Assembly: GCF_900177675.1 (NCBI RefSeq)
Contig: NZ_FXWM01000001.1
Location: 5,465,001 to 5,529,000 of the forward strand
Length of the DNA: 64,000 bases
Origin: Bacillus sp. OV166
GTDB lineage: Bacteria > Bacillota > Bacilli > Bacillales > Cytobacillaceae
Direction of reading: 5' to 3'
Part shown: in pieces, positions 61,007 through 64,000 of the stretch
Layout of the letters: each line of letters opens with the position of its first letter
Position numbering within the stretch: the first letter of the stretch is position 1
Position numbers and translations under genes: made by a program
The notes under the pieces: model-generated
What the model was told of the DNA's origin: nothing
Database searches by the model: none
What the model saw: only the letters and a program-made list of their open reading frames with translations

Positions 61007-62683
61007 CTACAAAGTCTTGTATAGATAAATTTTCCATGCTGATGTTTTCGATTCGAATACTTTCATTAGCAATAATTGATTTTCCTTCGCGTTATCGATA
61101 GGCAGCGCCGAAAAAATAAATCGGCCTCCCATTTTTTTAAAGACACCCGTATTCAGTTCTAAATGTTTCAAATGTCGTTTAGAATCTTTTTTGATCATAT
61201 AATGTTTTCCAAGCTGTGCGGTAAAGATGTAACAACGGCCTCCCCATTTATCAAAATAGGTGCGAACCTTTTTATTTTTATCCAATTCCCTTTCAATTAT
61301 TTTCCTAAACTGATGTTTATAGGTTAATGGATAAAAATTATTATAGGTATCCAGTGTGTAAAACCCGTTATATTGAGAGATGGCTGGGTGTATTCCTATA
61401 CTGGCAACACGATATTCTTCCTTTGGAAGTGCGATATATTCCTCTATTTCATGGAACATTTCCTCAGCAAAAAATGCTTTGACAGTAGGCTTTTCCCGAT
61501 AAATGATTTCATCATTAAATAGTCCCAAAAAGAGAAGTTGCAAGACGACATACCACTTAGCTGTTCTAGCCCAGCTCTTTCCTTGAAGCGAAAGGACTTT
61601 TAATGCAAGTGCAAAGCATGCATAAATCACCATCGGCCGTAAAAAGTGATAACGGGCGAAATTAAAAGTACACAAAAAATGGAATCGCTTGATTAGAGGC
61701 AGCCATCCTTCATAAAACCAAAAAGCATACCAAACCGATAACAAAATATTTAAGAAGAATAAGAAAACAAATAGTCTCTCCTGCTTCCAAAGCTTTTTCC
61801 TAAAGACAATCCAAATGGCAGTAAAGATTGCAGGTAAGATAAAAAGCGTATGAACCGTCATCACATGGGTGTGTCCGAGCAGATAATTTTTTATGGTAAG
61901 CCTAACCGATCTCCAAAAAGGCAAGATTGCATTCAAATACTCATCTCGACTATTCGGTTCATCAATTAATAGAAATGAAAAAATAAGCCGATATTCAACT
62001 AACATAAAAATAACTGTCATATAAATAATGGCTGCCAAAAAGCGAAGATTCCATCCCTTCCCTCTTAAACAATCAGTTAACCAAAAGAACCCCATGGCCG
62101 TTAAAAAAAAGAAAAATCCTAAAACAATGCTTGCATAAAATGGTAAGAGGGTGAGCACCAAATAATCCGTCCATGCTCCCTCACCGTTACGAATGTTAAG
62201 AAGTGCCCATAGTGCAAGCGGCATTCCCAATGTACTCAGCATCCCAGACGGCCAAAAAGGCGTCAAGGCAAAGGCAAGAGCGGTTCCAATTTGTAAAAAC
62301 AGCCACTTCTCCCCAGGTAAAAAGTGTTTTTTTAAGAGCCAATACATGCCAAAAAAAGCTACGATTCTTGTTAGAGCTTGGCTTAAACCATAGGCGATCA
62401 TTGTTGGGAAAAGTGCGTAAAGCCAGACAATGATACTGTATTCGGTCCCAAAGGCATTTCTAGATAATTTTCCATTGATGATTTGGGGTATCGTCGCATC
62501 AACAGGACCAAACATTTCTCCACTTCTCGCTAAAACCTTATACCATGCCAGGTTCGAATCAAGATTATCATGAACACGTATATGTGCATTTTCCTGGAGA
62601 ATAAAAAGTGGAGAAAGATAGGCCGCTATAACAAGGAGAGCAATGATGATGAATCTTTGCTCTTTTTTGGTTTCAATAAGCAC
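61007..62683 (-). CDS. Polytopic membrane protein, probable GT-C-like glycosyltransferase (DUF6044-like)
   Basis: 558 residues with about eleven hydrophobic helices. After helix 1 a conserved extracellular loop reads HIRVHDNLDSNLAWYKVLAR, whose acidic residues recall the first loop of GT-C glycosyltransferases. The C-terminal 170 residues are soluble and extracellular (RVASIGIHPAISQYNGFYTL, WGGRCYIFTAQLGKHYMIKK). It resembles the DUF6044 proteins of Bacillaceae. With GtrB and GtrA downstream it would be the enzyme that attaches the sugar to a cell-wall polymer. GTG start with GAGG upstream. Confidence 0.8.
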   Translation of the reverse strand: MLIETKKEQRFIIIALLVIAAYLSPLFILQENAHIRVHDNLDSNLAWYKVLARSGEMFGPVDATIPQIINGKLSRNAFGTEYSIIVWLYALFPTMIAYGLSQALTRIVAFFGMYWLLKKHFLPGEKWLFLQIGTALAFALTPFWPSGMLSTLGMPLALWALLNIRNGEGAWTDYLVLTLLPFYASIVLGFFFFLTAMGFFWLTDCLRGKGWNLRFLAAIIYMTVIFMLVEYRLIFSFLLIDEPNSRDEYLNAILPFWRSVRLTIKNYLLGHTHVMTVHTLFILPAIFTAIWIVFRKKLWKQERLFVFLFFLNILLSVWYAFWFYEGWLPLIKRFHFLCTFNFARYHFLRPMVIYACFALALKVLSLQGKSWARTAKWYVVLQLLFLGLFNDEIIYREKPTVKAFFAEEMFHEIEEYIALPKEEYRVASIGIHPAISQYNGFYTLDTYNNFYPLTYKHQFRKIIERELDKNKKVRTYFDKWGGRCYIFTAQLGKHYMIKKDSKRHLKHLELNTGVFKKMGGRFIFSALPIDNAKENQLLLMKVFESKTSAWKIYLYKTL

Positions 62684-62767
62684 TCTTCTTCACCTCGTAG
62701 GTCAAAACTTAAAAAGGACAATTCCGTTTTAACGTTTGCCTATTGGGAAAATATTATTCCCATTTAA

Positions 62768-62800
62768 CAAAAATAAACCTTCCGGGTTTACCGGAAGGTT
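62768..62800 (-). terminator. Intrinsic terminator of the Spo0E-like gene
   Basis: AACCTTCCGG pairs perfectly with CCGGAAGGTT around a 5-base loop; on the minus strand TTATTTTTG follows. The stop of the Spo0E-like gene lies 18 bases upstream. Confidence 0.88.
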
Positions 62801-62818
62801 TTATATTGTGGACATGAA

Positions 62819-62980
62819 TTAATGTTCTCGAAAATTATAATAGACATTTAATAGAGAATCGAGTTTCTGGCTGCATTGTACTACATTTGGATTAGAATAA
62901 CCGTAAAGATGCGCTAATTCAACCATTTCTGACCTTGTTTTTTCAATTTTTGATAGTAGCGTATTCAAACCAATCCCCAT
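62819..62980 (-). CDS. Spo0E-like aspartyl-phosphate phosphatase
   Basis: 53 residues, the usual size for the family. The product reads LLSKIEKTRSEMVELAHLYG and then NPNVVQCSQKLDSLLNVYY, matching the Spo0E pattern I-E-x2-R-x2-M, a central L-x3-YG, and the catalytic SQxLD motif (here SQKLD) in two antiparallel helices. Family members dephosphorylate Spo0A and delay sporulation. ATG has AGAGGG 9 bases upstream; the gene has its own terminator. Overlooked easily because of its length. Confidence 0.9.
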   Translation of the reverse strand: MGIGLNTLLSKIEKTRSEMVELAHLYGYSNPNVVQCSQKLDSLLNVYYNFREH

Positions 62981-63222
62981 GTAACTCAACCCTCTTTCTA
63001 TGTTGTAACTATATTAATGTTAATAACCATAATTTATAAGTTTTAAGCATTAAATACAAGTAGATTAGAGAAAAATATTCGTATCTTTTGTGAACATTGA
63101 CCTATTTTTAAAATTATCAAGTAGTCCTATTAGATCGATTCTTTTTCGTCAATAATAGGAATAACTGTTTCAGCAACAAATCTAAGTGATGGAGCTAGAT
63201 CACGAGAAAAGAGGTGACATTC

Positions 63223-64000
63223 GTGCCGAACAGAGTATATATCAGTTTCTTGCGTTTACCGCTCCTCGTTCGAATTCTATTAATTGCGTTGCTAGTGTTT
63301 CTCTCATTTGGAATATCCATTCATTTTTTAGAGCCTGATACGTTTCCCACCATTTTTGATGGCATTTGGTGGGCCATTATTACTGCATCAACAGTCGGGT
63401 ATGGCGATTATGTACCACATTCCTTCTTAGGAAGACTAACAGCGTTAATTTTAATACTGTTAGGTGTTGGATTCGTTTCCTCCTATTTTGGAACATTGGC
63501 AGCCGCTGCCGTTACGAAACAAGATGCCTTTTCCGAAGGGAGAATTCCTTTTAAAGGCGAGGGCCATATCATCATTATCGGTTGGAATGAACGGTCGAAA
63601 GAGTTAATAAGTAAGCTTACCAACACGAAATACGCACAAATGATTGTTTTAATAGATGAAACACTTGAATCAAACCCAGTGAAATCACGGTTTGTCCACT
63701 TTATCCAAGGGAAAGGCCATGTCGATGAAACGATCATCAAAAGTGATATCAATCGAGCGGAGAAGGTGCTGATTACTGCTGACAGAGGAAACGATGAACT
63801 CCAAGCAGATATGAACAGTATTCTAACCTTACTAACGATAAAAGGGATATGTGCTCAAGTAAAATGTATCGTTGAAATATTAACGGCAGAGCAAGTGGTC
63901 AACGCCTATAGAGCTGGTGCCGACGAAGTCATACAATCCAATAAACTGACAAGTGTTTTTATGGTTAACAGCCTGCACTCAAATGGGAATGGACTCTTAT
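63223..64000 (+). CDS. YugO-like potassium channel with TrkA-N domain (partial)
   Basis: Runs off the right edge after 259 residues. Two helices (about 12-35 and 66-92) flank a pore with the selectivity filter STVGYGDYVP near residue 60. A cytoplasmic RCK/TrkA-N domain follows from about residue 115 (GHIIIIGWNERSKELISKLT; VLITADRGNDELQADMNSI). B. subtilis YugO, of the same layout, releases potassium for electrical signalling in biofilms. GTG at 63223 is preceded by AGAGGTG. Its C-terminus is outside the window. Confidence 0.9.
   Translation, partial: MPNRVYISFLRLPLLVRILLIALLVFLSFGISIHFLEPDTFPTIFDGIWWAIITASTVGYGDYVPHSFLGRLTALILILLGVGFVSSYFGTLAAAAVTKQDAFSEGRIPFKGEGHIIIIGWNERSKELISKLTNTKYAQMIVLIDETLESNPVKSRFVHFIQGKGHVDETIIKSDINRAEKVLITADRGNDELQADMNSILTLLTIKGICAQVKCIVEILTAEQVVNAYRAGADEVIQSNKLTSVFMVNSLHSNGNGLL

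Overview
The window is AT-rich DNA from a spore-forming member of the Bacillaceae. This is inferred from strong AGGAGG-type ribosome binding sites, frequent TTG/GTG starts, an S-box methionine operon, a SinR-type repressor, an NprR-like regulator with a linked small exported peptide, a Spo0E-like phosphatase, and YteA and YozQ relatives. A genus such as Bacillus or Neobacillus is plausible but cannot be fixed from the sequence alone. No rRNA, CRISPR array, transposase or prophage module is visible. No stretch longer than about 300 bases is without a gene.

Layout. 1-5766 (minus): a carbohydrate ABC importer (two permeases and a lipoprotein binding protein) with a YesM/YesN-type two-component system and a cre-like site. 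5920-8964: mannose-6-phosphate isomerase, a 6-phosphogluconolactonase-type beta-propeller protein and a YetF-like membrane protein. 9103-9175: a lone tRNA-Cys whose anticodon loop has 8 instead of 7 nucleotides.

9287-29642 (almost all minus): a large exopolysaccharide cluster. It holds a GalE-like epimerase, Wzz- and CapB-like chain-length proteins, a flippase, a polymerase, three glycosyltransferases, two initiating phosphoglycosyltransferases, and a dehydratase, aminotransferase and N-acyltransferases for an amino sugar. It also holds an O-acyltransferase and a YdcF protein. Two paralogous beta-helix proteins lie near its two ends. Next to it is a SinR-like repressor gene. A GTTC-N8-GAAC palindrome, the geometry of a SinR operator, overlaps the repressor's own promoter and recurs upstream of several genes inside the cluster, which suggests a local biofilm regulon.

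29798-37655 (plus): a SAM-riboswitch operon for methionine synthesis (metI, metC, yitJ, metH) that turns cysteine-derived sulfur into homocysteine and then methionine. 37840-39536: a MarR/MFS efflux pair with a palindromic operator over the -10 box. 39820-45854 (minus): an Opp/Dpp-type peptide importer with a terminator between the binding protein and the permeases. 46118-49706: a small flavoprotein, a VOC protein, a 14-helix MFS exporter and a pirin. 49992-50966: a NERD-domain protein flanked on both sides by short arrays with an exact 21-bp period; a third, different 21-bp array follows metH.

51231-57398: small acidic or hydrophilic genes, the NprR-like regulator with its candidate signal peptide gene, corA preceded by a 41-codon open frame inside an inverted repeat, a CDF cation exporter, and the YozQ and YteA relatives. 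57416-64000: an amino-acid permease, a LysE exporter, a three-gene GtrA/GtrB/membrane-protein glycosylation cassette, a Spo0E-like phosphatase, and the start of a YugO-like potassium channel. Several genes were found by direct reading because they are very short: 51740-51901, 52015-52164, 54525-54650, 55739-55879, 57237-57398 and 62819-62980.
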